DNA of 64,000 nt, from positions 1-64,000 of the IMG/VR virus record IMGVR_UViG_3300036818_000107. One strand, written 5' to 3'. Each line of letters opens with the position of its first letter. Within the stretch, counting starts at the first letter, position 1. Positions 13,279-21,743 of the stretch are shown one piece after another. A model generated the notes under the pieces. The model was not told where the DNA came from. It did not search any database and worked only from the letters and a program-made list of their open reading frames with translations. A program made the translations under genes and the position numbers. This DNA comes from a virus.

Positions 13279-13357
13279 AGATGCATTATGGGCTTTAGAA
13301 GCTAACTTGAAATTGCCTCTTGAAATCGTTGACATCATACTACCAATATGCTATACT
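13279..13357 (+). promoter_or_regulatory. promoter module with upstream box
   Basis: The box variant AGATGCATTATGGG (13279-13292), 36 intervening bases, TTGACA (13329-13334), a 17-base spacer and TATACT (13352-13357). GCTATAC is directly repeated at 13350 and 13361. Third copy of the same promoter architecture. Confidence 0.7.
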
Positions 13358-13384
13358 TCTGCTATACAAATAAGGAGGTACGAA

Positions 13385-13792
13385 GTGAGCAGGCAGTTAA
13401 ATGTTCGTCTTCCAGATTGGACAGACGAACAAATGCAAAAGATCATTAAAAGTACCGGAATGACGCAAGTGCAATTTTTAATCGTTGCGATTGATCATTT
13501 CTCGCAAAGTTACCAGAAAGAGGAATTCACTATGAAAAGGACAACCAATCCACAGGAAGCAGCACAGGCAGCACAAGAGGACAAAATAGTTAAAATGCCA
13601 TTGACAGGTAGGAATTGGAGAGTCAACGGGCTTTCCGAAGGTGCTAATGGTTGGGTAGCGATGATCTCGCATCCTGACTATGTCGAGAGCAAGGTCGTTG
13701 ACGTGCTAGAAAATCAAGAGTTCGTCATCTACAGCCAAGCTGAGTATAGAAGGATGGTAGATGATTTGGCAGGAAGATTAGTACAGCAATAA
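13385..13792 (+). CDS. RHH-like N-domain plus unknown domain
   Basis: 135 aa from GTG, with GGAGGT five bases upstream. Residues 1-45 (RQLNVRLPDWTDEQMQKII) resemble a ribbon-helix-helix or short HTH DNA-binding unit. After an Ala/Gln linker comes a compact beta-rich domain (about 60-135). An internal ATG at codon 50 with GAGG upstream could give a second, shorter product lacking the first domain. Unknown role. Confidence 0.5.
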   Translation: MSRQLNVRLPDWTDEQMQKIIKSTGMTQVQFLIVAIDHFSQSYQKEEFTMKRTTNPQEAAQAAQEDKIVKMPLTGRNWRVNGLSEGANGWVAMISHPDYVESKVVDVLENQEFVIYSQAEYRRMVDDLAGRLVQQ

Positions 13793-13807
13793 AGCGAAAA
13801 AGCAAGC

Positions 13808-13843
13808 AATGCCCTGGGTGAAAGAAAGCTCAGGGCATTTTTA
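13808..13843. terminator. bidirectional terminator
   Basis: AATGCCCTG pairs with CAGGGCATT, with T-runs on the plus side and A-runs on the other. It separates the plus-strand region from the convergent minus-strand late region. Confidence 0.85.
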
Positions 13844-14167
13844 TTTGATCGTCACTGCCATCGAAAACTGAATGACCTTGGCTATGTAGATCGAGCCTAG
13901 GAAAAGCAGCGTGATGAAGCCTGCCACGATGAAAGTACGCCCAATCAGCTTCTCAATGTCGAGCCCCTTCCACCACGGTTGTCTGTCCCAGGACGGTGGA
14001 TAGTCAGATTTTGGGATCTGAGGGAGGGAATTCTGCCATCCGTACGTGCCGCTATAGCTACTCTGCTTTGGCATAGCAGGCAACTCGCGTATAGTATCCA
14101 GACTGTGAAACTCACTCTCATATTGAGGATCGAGACGAGGCTGTCTGAATTGCGTAGTGTGCTGCAT
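13841..14167 (-). CDS. membrane protein downstream of lysis genes
   Basis: 108 aa from ATG 14167; TTG 14200 is an alternative start. A Gln/Pro/Tyr-rich polar N-terminal two-thirds is followed by one transmembrane helix near the end (FIVAGFITLLFLGSIYIAKV). It may have its own promoter between two inverted repeats and lies beyond the holin, so it could be a lysogenic-conversion or superinfection-related gene. Unrecognised. Confidence 0.5.
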   Translation of the reverse strand: MQHTTQFRQPRLDPQYESEFHSLDTIRELPAMPKQSSYSGTYGWQNSLPQIPKSDYPPSWDRQPWWKGLDIEKLIGRTFIVAGFITLLFLGSIYIAKVIQFSMAVTIK

Positions 14168-14194
14168 GGTAGTGCTCACTTTATGAAGATGGAC

Positions 14195-14265
14195 TGCCAA
14201 TCCGCAATTAAATTATACGAGGCAATACGACCATGGTATCAGGACGGCCGTACAGCGGATTGGCA
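14195..14265 (-). promoter_or_regulatory. candidate promoter bracketed by inverted repeat
   Basis: TGCCAATCCGC (14195-14205) and GCGGATTGGCA (14255-14265) are perfect 11-bp inverted repeats. Between them, on the minus strand, lies TATAAT (14217-14212) without a good -35. This suggests an activator- or repressor-controlled promoter for the 13841 gene. Confidence 0.45.
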
Positions 14266-14304
14266 TATGCTCATTTTACAGGACAAAAGCAGGTATGGTC
14301 AAGC

Positions 14305-14649
14305 CTACTGCAAGCTTGCTCTCCTGATAGCAGGCTGTGTAGGTGGTGGTGTAGGTGGTAGAGCGTTGACAGCCGCTTCAATGAATGCTGAGAGCACATC
14401 ATCAGGCGGTACAGGCAGGTTGAACGCCTTGAAGAAACCGATGAGTTCACCCATAGCTATTTGTTTCTTTTCTTCGTTTGTCTTACCTGCGTACTGCTGC
14501 TCTACCATCGCGACTGCTATAGCTGCCCACTGCTCTACATACTTGCGCTTCTCAGCAGGTATGCGAGCTGAGACCTGATGATAAATGTACAGGATGAGTC
14601 CGCCCACCAAGGCGAAAATGGTTTGTGCGTTGTCGGTAAAGAACTTCAT
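14305..14649 (-). CDS. LLH-family phage holin
   Basis: 114 aa. The N-terminal helix (TIFALVGGLILYIYHQV) is followed by the motif IPAEKRKYVEQWAAIAVAMVEQ and a helical tail, the layout of the phage holin LLH family (Pfam Phage_holin_6/LLH). Holins oligomerise in the inner membrane and release or activate the endolysin. It overlaps the upstream gene by ATGA and follows AGGAGG. The amidase lies three genes upstream, completing the lysis cassette. Confidence 0.8.
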   Translation of the reverse strand: MKFFTDNAQTIFALVGGLILYIYHQVSARIPAEKRKYVEQWAAIAVAMVEQQYAGKTNEEKKQIAMGELIGFFKAFNLPVPPDDVLSAFIEAAVNALPPTPPPTQPAIRRASLQ

Positions 14650-14954
14650 GAATGCTCCTCCTCTTTCTTGTAAAAACCGACTCTCTCAAGCACAATCTTC
14701 CAATACATGCTTGATTGAGCAGTACTAAACACGACATGTGATATACCTATCAATGAGAACAGGCGTGAAAACATCATACTAAATGGCTGCTTGAAAGATG
14801 CCTGCATAATCCAAGCACCAATGAACGAGACGACAAACATACACAAAACAATCACGGCAGCCTTATACTTTGTGCTGTTGTATAGCTGTGGCACAAGTAT
14901 CCCTGCCAAGCAGAATATGAGCGGGATAATATCTACTACACTAAGCGTCAACAT
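14646..14954 (-). CDS. small membrane protein, possible second holin
   Basis: 102 aa with three likely transmembrane helices (about 6-22, 28-50 and 56-76), ending in a charged tail (GFYKKEEEHS). Charge and topology match class I holins or antiholins. GAGGAGGTGAC precedes the ATG; ATGA overlap with the LLH holin. Family not recognised. Confidence 0.6.
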   Translation of the reverse strand: MLTLSVVDIIPLIFCLAGILVPQLYNSTKYKAAVIVLCMFVVSFIGAWIMQASFKQPFSMMFSRLFSLIGISHVVFSTAQSSMYWKIVLERVGFYKKEEEHS

Positions 14955-14963
14955 GTCACCTCC

Positions 14964-15257
14964 TCACTTTGGTAGAAAATGCTGAGCAAAATTCAAAAGA
15001 AGAGTGGTACCAATAATACCTGCACCCCACTTGATCATGGTCATACTTTGCCCCATGGTTGCAAGCGTTTTTGTCAACTCAAGCTCCTTTGTGGCGTCAT
15101 CTTTACCTTTCTCCTTTAGTGCCTCTTCTTGGATGTCAGCACGCCTTATCTGCACTTTCAATATCTCTTCAATTCTAACTTGCTGCTCTACAAGCTTTTC
15201 AAGGATCTGCTCATGCTTGTCCACTCTTGGATCTCTTCCACTGTTGTGCGCATCCAT
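14964..15257 (-). CDS. XhlA-like coiled-coil/TM lysis accessory protein
   Basis: 97 aa: a charged coiled coil (about 10-65) followed by one C-terminal transmembrane helix (IKWGAGIIGTTLLLNFAQHF). This matches the layout of XhlA/haemolysin-type lysis accessory proteins, which cooperate with holins. It sits between the amidase and the holins. The ribosome site GGAGG is 12 bases away. Confidence 0.65.
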   Translation of the reverse strand: MDAHNSGRDPRVDKHEQILEKLVEQQVRIEEILKVQIRRADIQEEALKEKGKDDATKELELTKTLATMGQSMTMIKWGAGIIGTTLLLNFAQHFLPK

Positions 15258-15284
15258 ACATGTCTCAAGCCTCCTGCTATACGT

Positions 15285-16262
15285 TTACAATAAAACTTTG
15301 ACAGCCTGGGCGATTTGTGCTTTCAGAGCTGCATTCTCAGCCACAAGAGCGTCGGGTTGCAGTTCTGCCAACTTCTCTTGCAGATCGGCTACCTGAGCAA
15401 CTAAGAGATCGTACTGTTTTTGATACCAGTACAACTCTTGCCCTAGCCACGTCTTGTAAATGCCAAGCGATGCGCAGCCTGCTAGACGATCCCAGCGGAA
15501 CTCTTGTGCAGGGCCCGCTCCGAGCGATGGGTGCGATTGCTCGACAGGATCAGCATGATATTCAGCTCGCATTGGCCAATTGGCAGGGTCCCAATTCGAG
15601 TTGAGTACTTTGTCTCGAAATCCCAACACGACTGGGATCCCATTAGGTGCTTTGAGTGTATGTCCATCGTCAGACCAGCCCTGTGGTGTTGTGGGCATAG
15701 GTTTGTTTCCTCCATTTAGGTAGTTGTATAAACTAGTCCAATCGAAAGTACCCGGACAGCGAGCCCTGCTGATCGGGTCTATATCAGCATGCTTGATAAT
15801 TCCCCCATTAACATCACCGGCTCGTTTAGGGATGTTATAGGTGTTGCAAATGCATTCAATAACTTCACAGCCCTTTTGAAATTGAATGGCTGTAAGTGCA
15901 TCTGAATTATCAGTTGATGCTTTCACAAATTCAATGGAAGCTGTGTACCAATTGGGGTTAATGCTCGGATCAGGCAACCATGCAGCATGTCCATTGGTAA
16001 TTACTCCATTCCCAAAAGCCGCATCCTTCAAACTCACGCCCTGAACTACATCGCCTTGCTGATCAATGATGATGTGGCTGCTGACGGGATTAGAGCTGCC
16101 TATGGTGCCCTGAAAGAATTGACCGACGCCTTGAGCAGAAGTTCCCCCGGCGGTCCCGTGTAAACAGAGGTACTTGATGCCGTACCCTTGCCTAGACATA
16201 GAATTGGCAGAGTAGTCAACCTTTTGAGCTACGTCTAACCAGCCATTAGCGTCAAATTTCAT
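15285..16262 (-). CDS. N-acetylmuramoyl-L-alanine amidase endolysin
   Basis: 325 aa. An Amidase_2 (PGRP-like) domain covers about 25-185. Its zinc ligands are His35 (LHGTAGG), His158 (IIKHADID) and Cys169 (RARCPG), with the SSHIIID strand and SIEF between. It cuts the MurNAc-L-Ala bond of peptidoglycan. The C-terminal third is a linker plus a heptad-rich tail (QVADLQEKLAELQPDALVAE) and probably serves binding or oligomerisation. AGGAGGACTC precedes the ATG; no signal peptide, in keeping with holin-dependent release. Confidence 0.9.
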   Translation of the reverse strand: MKFDANGWLDVAQKVDYSANSMSRQGYGIKYLCLHGTAGGTSAQGVGQFFQGTIGSSNPVSSHIIIDQQGDVVQGVSLKDAAFGNGVITNGHAAWLPDPSINPNWYTASIEFVKASTDNSDALTAIQFQKGCEVIECICNTYNIPKRAGDVNGGIIKHADIDPISRARCPGTFDWTSLYNYLNGGNKPMPTTPQGWSDDGHTLKAPNGIPVVLGFRDKVLNSNWDPANWPMRAEYHADPVEQSHPSLGAGPAQEFRWDRLAGCASLGIYKTWLGQELYWYQKQYDLLVAQVADLQEKLAELQPDALVAENAALKAQIAQAVKVLL

Positions 16263-16310
16263 GAGTCCTCCTAGAACATTTGATATATTGCCTCAATTGT
16301 CGATGTTGCG

Positions 16311-17141
16311 CTACAAACCTAATACTGCATTGCGTGCAAGTCGGATGCCTCCATCTGTCTTGACAAGTGCATATGTATTTGGCTGTAGTCCATATCCGCC
16401 GTCACGATAACAGAAGAAGTATCCCGACGCAATACCTGTATTCTTCATATTCGAGATGCGAGCTACCACATCGTTGTACCAAAGAGTTTCGTCATTATAA
16501 TCGCTGTATCCATTGGTGATACTGCAAAATTCTGAGATGTAGCCTCTATTGCCAAATTCAGACACAATGGCGACATTGCGGTTATTGAAGTTAGAGAACA
16601 CATCGTAGGAATTAAACCCGATGAGATCTAAATCTCCTATGCCCTCGGTCGACCATGGCGTCCGGTATGTTCCAGGAGAGCCTGTTGAGTAGCTCAACTT
16701 GCCTGTGTAGCCATTAGCCTTGATGCTTGTTGCCAGTGCTCGTATGTCAGCTCGCATTGTAGTAGCCGTGATTGTTGTGCCATCCATCTGCATGTCGGAT
16801 TCGTTCCCAAGTAGCAACTCAGAGAGTCCTGCGGATTGCGCCCATGGAACGAGCGTACCCGTGATATAGGCCTTCCATGCGGCCCACCGACTCGCTGTGA
16901 TTGTCCCCGCTCCATATCCCGCGCCTACTCCCCACGTCGTGTAAAAGCCGTGTGCAAGAGCACGCTGTACCATATCATGACCATCAGTGAAAAAGTGCGA
17001 CTGCGCATCATAGGTAGGCATGGCGATACGAAGCCGCGTCACACCTTGCGATTTGAGATAGGTAAAATCATTTTCTACTTGTGGCACATCGTACACTTGT
17101 TGATGCCCATAATTTAATCCTATCCCGCTCCAAATTGCCAA
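16311..17141 (-). CDS. glycoside-hydrolase-like TIM-barrel protein
   Basis: 276 aa from TTG, with AAAGGA seven bases upstream. The alternating strands and helices of a clan GH-A barrel are visible, with the acid/base candidate Glu114 in LLLGNESD and the nucleophile candidate Glu195 in AIVSEFGNRG. It probably degrades a glycan, either at the cell surface during adsorption or in the wall during lysis. Its place between fibre-like proteins and the amidase allows both. The exact family and substrate cannot be assigned. Confidence 0.65.
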   Translation of the reverse strand: MAIWSGIGLNYGHQQVYDVPQVENDFTYLKSQGVTRLRIAMPTYDAQSHFFTDGHDMVQRALAHGFYTTWGVGAGYGAGTITASRWAAWKAYITGTLVPWAQSAGLSELLLGNESDMQMDGTTITATTMRADIRALATSIKANGYTGKLSYSTGSPGTYRTPWSTEGIGDLDLIGFNSYDVFSNFNNRNVAIVSEFGNRGYISEFCSITNGYSDYNDETLWYNDVVARISNMKNTGIASGYFFCYRDGGYGLQPNTYALVKTDGGIRLARNAVLGL

Positions 17142-17153
17142 ATTCTCGTCCTT

Positions 17154-17672
17154 TCATGACCAACTATTCTGCAATAACGCTATTATGTCGATAATAGGCG
17201 CACCATTTGCAACTGTTCCAATCGAGGCAGGAAGGACAGTAAGATTTGTTGCCGTTGTGCGAAGTGCAGGCGCTAAACCTGTTGTATATCCAGTACGGCT
17301 AAAAAGCGCATCGGCAACTGTATCAAGAAATGCTATCCAATAATTTCCGGGCGAAAGTAACAGGTTGGCTGTTAAATTTTTCGTGAACAAACCCGTTGCT
17401 GCGACATTCGCTCCTGTACTCCCAAGACGGTTATTTGGCAATCCATTTGACCCTGATGAGTCGTAAATTCCCATATCAACGTTTCCAGTCGGACTACCTG
17501 AAAAACTTGCTCGTATTTGGGTTACTGTCACGGGGGCAAAAACAGTAATAGGAGACAAATACGCAGCTCCTGCTACAACCGCACCAGTGCCATTAGCATT
17601 TGCTGAGACAATTCCATCAGTTGCAAGATATGGAGGAGTTGGTATGAACGGCGTTTGTGATATATTCCCCAT
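17154..17672 (-). CDS. virion/tail-fibre-like protein
   Basis: 172 aa, beta-rich, high in Ala/Gly/Thr/Asn and poor in charged residues (AANGTGAVV-like segments). It resembles carbohydrate-binding jelly-roll modules of tail appendages (VTQIRASF...GNVDMGIYD). AAGGAT is upstream. It lies in the appendage region between the baseplate-type protein and the lysis genes. Confidence 0.55.
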   Translation of the reverse strand: MGNISQTPFIPTPPYLATDGIVSANANGTGAVVAGAAYLSPITVFAPVTVTQIRASFSGSPTGNVDMGIYDSSGSNGLPNNRLGSTGANVAATGLFTKNLTANLLLSPGNYWIAFLDTVADALFSRTGYTTGLAPALRTTATNLTVLPASIGTVANGAPIIDIIALLQNSWS

Positions 17673-17673
17673 T

Positions 17674-18123
17674 TTATCCTTCCGTTACAAGCAGATTTGA
17701 ACTTGCGCCCGTTGCAATCGCCTTGACAATTCCGTTAGGAATATACCTATCGTAAAGAACAGATCCACCCATTGGACTCAAGTATGTGCCTTGCCCTACT
17801 ACCGCTGCTGCTCCTGAAAAGCTAAGATATATGCCATTGGGGCTAACATTCTGGAATTGACGCATCTTTGCATTAGCATTAGCAGCTAGGGCTGTACCAC
17901 TTGTGACACCTACACTGACTGTTACTTCGGTAGGAATACCTGAATTGATCGGAGAGGCACTAAAAGATGTATTGACATTCAGTACGCCATACCATTGTCC
18001 CGTTGTTGCATCTTGCTGAACGCTGACCGCCTCAAGTGGCACATACGCATGCTTGGTTGTGGCGTCGTAGCCGATACATGGCACTTCCTTACTGGGGCCT
18101 CTCTGGATAGATGGATCACTCAT
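17674..18123 (-). CDS. virion-associated beta-rich protein
   Basis: 149 aa, low in charge and rich in Ser/Ala/Gly/Val. It overlaps the preceding gene by 8 bases and is followed at once by the next fibre-like gene. Probably a structural appendage protein; no family recognised. Confidence 0.5.
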   Translation of the reverse strand: MSDPSIQRGPSKEVPCIGYDATTKHAYVPLEAVSVQQDATTGQWYGVLNVNTSFSASPINSGIPTEVTVSVGVTSGTALAANANAKMRQFQNVSPNGIYLSFSGAAAVVGQGTYLSPMGGSVLYDRYIPNGIVKAIATGASSNLLVTEG

Positions 18124-18685
18124 GAGTTACCTCGTTTTCTGCTAAAGCCTCTTCCTGTGGTGGATGCTTACCAATGGCTTTGAGTTGCTCTCCCAACGCC
18201 TGATGTCGAGCTACCATCGGATGTTGATGACTGCCAGTCACGCGATAGTTTTTCACCAGCATCACCTTTTGTGGCACATCAATTTTGAGCTGCTGCTTTA
18301 ACGATGTCCTTATCAGCTCAAAATCCCTATCTGCGACTTGATCTACATATTCCTCTACCTCATTTATCATGGCATCGGCCAATTCCTCCTCAGTGAAGAC
18401 AACTTTGACAAAGAGCTGACGTCGGCCAGGACAGTCACAAGGTGGAAGGGCCACCATCGTGCCGCAGTCGCTCCATTGAATGCCCTCATCCTCAATAGAG
18501 ATCGAGTGTGCCATGCCTGCAGGCCTATCCTCTTGAGGCAAATGATTATGATGCACACAATTTTGAAAGTCCTGATGCGAAGCCTCTTGATCAGAAATTG
18601 GATCAGCACAATTGTGATACTGACAATTAGGCGCATCGCAATGATAGGTAAAAGTCCCATCATCTCCTATTGATTTTAATCCCAT
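18116..18685 (-). CDS. Cys/His-rich hypothetical protein
   Basis: 189 aa. The N-terminal half holds pairs such as CDAPNCQYHNCAD, CVHHNH and LPPCDCPGRR, likely zinc-binding. The C-terminal half is helical and charged. Unusual in a tail-fibre neighbourhood. Start follows GAGGTATATC. Unknown role. Confidence 0.5.
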   Translation of the reverse strand: MGLKSIGDDGTFTYHCDAPNCQYHNCADPISDQEASHQDFQNCVHHNHLPQEDRPAGMAHSISIEDEGIQWSDCGTMVALPPCDCPGRRQLFVKVVFTEEELADAMINEVEEYVDQVADRDFELIRTSLKQQLKIDVPQKVMLVKNYRVTGSHQHPMVARHQALGEQLKAIGKHPPQEEALAENEVTHE

Positions 18686-18694
18686 GATATACCT

Positions 18695-19039
18695 CTAATA
18701 TGTAACCGTCCAGTTGCCAGCCGCTCTTGCCGTATTTGAGAGTGCTGATACCGTAAACGTGATTTGGAAGCCACTTGCCGTCAGAAATAGAGCTGATGGT
18801 GAATTGGCGCTAGCGGCTGGTGCCTGATCAGCCGTATCTATCGATACTGAAACAGGTGTAGAGCCACGTGAGAGCGTCGGCATGTACATCGATACAGCCC
18901 AGCCTGACTGATAGCCGCCGCCTTGCAGATAATATTTTCCCGTCTCTGTTTGCCCTGACGCTTTTTGCAGCACATCACAGAATTGGTTGATGTGGCTTGC
19001 TTGGATTGTGCCACCTATACTCACTCTCGTTAATGACAT
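18695..19039 (-). CDS. virion-associated protein, 114 aa
   Basis: Ser/Thr/Gly-rich, beta-type sequence preceded by AGGAG. The opening (MSLTRVSIGGTIQASHINQ) is typical of phage neck or tail appendage proteins that start with an address segment. No specific family recognised. Confidence 0.5.
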   Translation of the reverse strand: MSLTRVSIGGTIQASHINQFCDVLQKASGQTETGKYYLQGGGYQSGWAVSMYMPTLSRGSTPVSVSIDTADQAPAASANSPSALFLTASGFQITFTVSALSNTARAAGNWTVTY

Positions 19040-19051
19040 GTTGTGCTGCTC

Positions 19052-19666
19052 CTATTGAATGTTTAACAAATAATCGACCGTGTACGTCGGGCCGTTTGCT
19101 TTCACAAAGTTGGCTATAAGCGCATGTGTCATCATAGTACCGCTATTTGCTGTTCCTGTAGCATTTACACCAAATAGTCCAGCATTGGTAAGCGTGCCCA
19201 CTGCTTGAGCTGCACCAACCAAGACGGCAAGGTCAAGCTGAGTGCCTGTGATTGTCGCTGTACTTGGAGCAGCTCTGAATAGCTCGCCTTGCACTTGAGT
19301 GTCACCGGGCTCAACCTTGTTGATCGGAAAGTTACCCAGTCCGAACTCCTGAGCAAAGGCAGGCGTATTAGCCGCCGTACTCGCTAGATAGGTCAGGATT
19401 TCTTGTCTGCCTGATGTGGTGAGGATATTGTGGTATTCCTCAACCGTGTACCGATCCTTCTCCTTTGGCGTGATAATCGACTCTCGAATAATCTTTGTCC
19501 CGTCGCTATTCCACTCAGGCAACCATAAGCGTCTGTACTCAGCTTCAGACCAATCATCTGGTATCCGTCTGAAACGAATAATCCCCTGGACAGCGAGATA
19601 CTCAGGAGCAACACCCAAATGCTGTACAAGATGTCTCAATATTCTTTGTATGATGTTTTGCTGCAT
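19052..19666 (-). CDS. tail appendage/baseplate-type protein
   Basis: 204 aa from ATG 19666 (GAGGT upstream). An in-frame ATG at 19681 would overlap the previous gene. The N-terminal part is helical and aromatic (DDWSEAEYRRLWLPEW), and the second half is Ala/Gly/Thr-rich and beta-like. The position after the large minor tail protein suggests a structural role. Unrecognised. Confidence 0.5.
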   Translation of the reverse strand: MQQNIIQRILRHLVQHLGVAPEYLAVQGIIRFRRIPDDWSEAEYRRLWLPEWNSDGTKIIRESIITPKEKDRYTVEEYHNILTTSGRQEILTYLASTAANTPAFAQEFGLGNFPINKVEPGDTQVQGELFRAAPSTATITGTQLDLAVLVGAAQAVGTLTNAGLFGVNATGTANSGTMMTHALIANFVKANGPTYTVDYLLNIQ

Positions 19667-19673
19667 ATATACC

Positions 19674-21743
19674 TCACGCATACGTATTCGTTCCATAGAC
19701 GCCAGTACCATAAGTACTTGTATTTGGTGGTGTAGATGTAAAGGTTGGTACTGAGTCAGAAAACCTCCCTGTTTCCGCAAAGACGAGATCTGTTTGTTGT
19801 GGATTGCTAATATTAAGCGTAGTTTTACTTCTATTGACTGCTTTATGGTTATTGCGGATATGATCTATAAGTGTTGGGCGATATGCTCCAAGGGTATAGG
19901 AGTACTCTGCATTCCCATTGCCAAGATACACGAAGTCTACTTGCTGCACGACAAATGGTTGATTAATGATATTATCATCACTTGATGTGAAAAAGACAAT
20001 ATAGCCAGCAGGAATGTATTGTGGACATTTCAGCGTCTTGATGGTTAGAGGCTTGCTCGATTTTGTGATCTCTGCCAACCCACGCTGTATCGCCGCTGCA
20101 ATAGTCAGGATATTCGTGTCATTCACCTTTGCGCTATAAGTAGGCATGGTATAGTCGGGTGCGACTGGCATGTCTGACATGTCCTGATCCATGACACGGA
20201 CAGAAACCGGAGCTTCATAGGTATAGTTGCAGGTCACGTTATTTGTTCCTGCACTTGGATTAAAGTTAAAGTGGATCGTCTTATTGACTTTATCGATTTC
20301 ACAGGTATAACCACCTACTCCAAGCGTCGGGCCTGTCCCTTTGAAGAAGGCTTTTTGAGCATTCCCGTTAGATATAACACTTTTTACATCATAAGGCTGC
20401 TGAGTAAGATTAAACGTACTTGTCGATCCATTTGCGCTAAATGAATCAGTGATGGCAGGTGCTAGGAACTTGCCGCCTGTAACCTTAATGTCCCTCTTCC
20501 TCTGAGTGCCATCCTCTTCAGAGGCATATTCCTCATAATTGAACGTGGTAACACCATCAGCTACCCCATCAGTGAGGCTAAAAGGTGAGGCCGAATAAAA
20601 CGAGGGATTGTAGCGAAGCGTGTAGTACGGATCAACATATGGGATATATCCGCTCTCATCAGAAAGATGGTTCAATACCTCTCGAAAAGAGTTATCGCTG
20701 TAAGAAACAGAGTCAATAAGAGCACCACGGATAACAGGCAGAGCTGAGCTTGTATTAGGCGCTACCGAGGCATTTAATTGGCCTGGGAAGTAGTTGGTTA
20801 TGACGCTCGCAATGATCTGATCGTCGTATTGGCTCTGAAAGGTCGCATTGATATTCCCGTCTTCTAGGATTTGACCAGGACCAGCTACCTCTAACTCCCA
20901 TGTACGCCCCGGCCCGTCATAGCTCGGTATTTTGATGTCATCAATTGTCCCTGCAAACATGCGACATGCCCTAGAAGTCGTATTGTCAGGCATCACAGCA
21001 CAGGCTACCTGAGCGTTATTGCAGTCAGGAGTGGGATATGAGACGCCTTGAGTGGTCGCGAACCACATAGGCTCGAGCTGAGCGAAGCCATAGACCACAC
21101 TTCCACTATTGCTTCCTCCAACTGTTGTCTGACCGCCAATAAGGGCTTGGACAAACACGGTATCTGCAGGTGCTACAGCAGAGATTGAGACGCGCTGCTG
21201 AGCGTTACCTGTGGTGGATGTGAAGGTGAGGACATTGGTAGCGAGCGCGTTCCCAAAGGCGTCCAGGAATTGTAGCATGACCTGAGCCTGGGCGTTGACC
21301 AACGGGGTTGCTATCGTGGCATAGATCGAAAGCATGTACTTTTGCCCAACATGCACGTATCCCCTAGGGCATTCCTGGACGTACAGTCCTTGGCCAAGCG
21401 CAGAATTACTAAAGGCCATCGTGAGATTCAGCCCGCCGCCTGTCACACTGATAATTCCGGTGAGCGATCCTATGGCAACCCAGTTCGTGGGATAGAGGCC
21501 ATTCAGCAAGAAATTATGTGCTGGCACGGTAGGGATTGACACGCCACTGAGGGTATTAGTAGGTGCTGCATTCTCATCAAAGATGATCACCTCATCTCCA
21601 ATGGTAAAGTCGAGCGATGAGTCAGGATCAAGAAGCTCAAGAGTAGCCCTTGGCTGCTGATCTCCTATATGGCCCGAATGCGTCAATCCGCTTCCAGGTA
21701 TTTTGAGCGTGCGATCAAAGCCCCCGATCACAGTGTATGGCAT
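19674..21743 (-). CDS. large minor tail protein (distal tail/baseplate)
   Basis: 689 aa. The first 60 residues (DRTLKIPGSGLTHSGHI...ATLELLDPDSSLDFTIGDEV) look like the N-terminal domain of siphovirus tail proteins that follow the tape measure. A carbohydrate-binding-like insertion (about 100-230) and a long beta-rich C-terminal part follow. The start overlaps the tape-measure stop. It probably caps the tail tip and may carry receptor-binding parts. Confidence 0.65.
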   Translation of the reverse strand: MPYTVIGGFDRTLKIPGSGLTHSGHIGDQQPRATLELLDPDSSLDFTIGDEVIIFDENAAPTNTLSGVSIPTVPAHNFLLNGLYPTNWVAIGSLTGIISVTGGGLNLTMAFSNSALGQGLYVQECPRGYVHVGQKYMLSIYATIATPLVNAQAQVMLQFLDAFGNALATNVLTFTSTTGNAQQRVSISAVAPADTVFVQALIGGQTTVGGSNSGSVVYGFAQLEPMWFATTQGVSYPTPDCNNAQVACAVMPDNTTSRACRMFAGTIDDIKIPSYDGPGRTWELEVAGPGQILEDGNINATFQSQYDDQIIASVITNYFPGQLNASVAPNTSSALPVIRGALIDSVSYSDNSFREVLNHLSDESGYIPYVDPYYTLRYNPSFYSASPFSLTDGVADGVTTFNYEEYASEEDGTQRKRDIKVTGGKFLAPAITDSFSANGSTSTFNLTQQPYDVKSVISNGNAQKAFFKGTGPTLGVGGYTCEIDKVNKTIHFNFNPSAGTNNVTCNYTYEAPVSVRVMDQDMSDMPVAPDYTMPTYSAKVNDTNILTIAAAIQRGLAEITKSSKPLTIKTLKCPQYIPAGYIVFFTSSDDNIINQPFVVQQVDFVYLGNGNAEYSYTLGAYRPTLIDHIRNNHKAVNRSKTTLNISNPQQTDLVFAETGRFSDSVPTFTSTPPNTSTYGTGVYGTNTYA

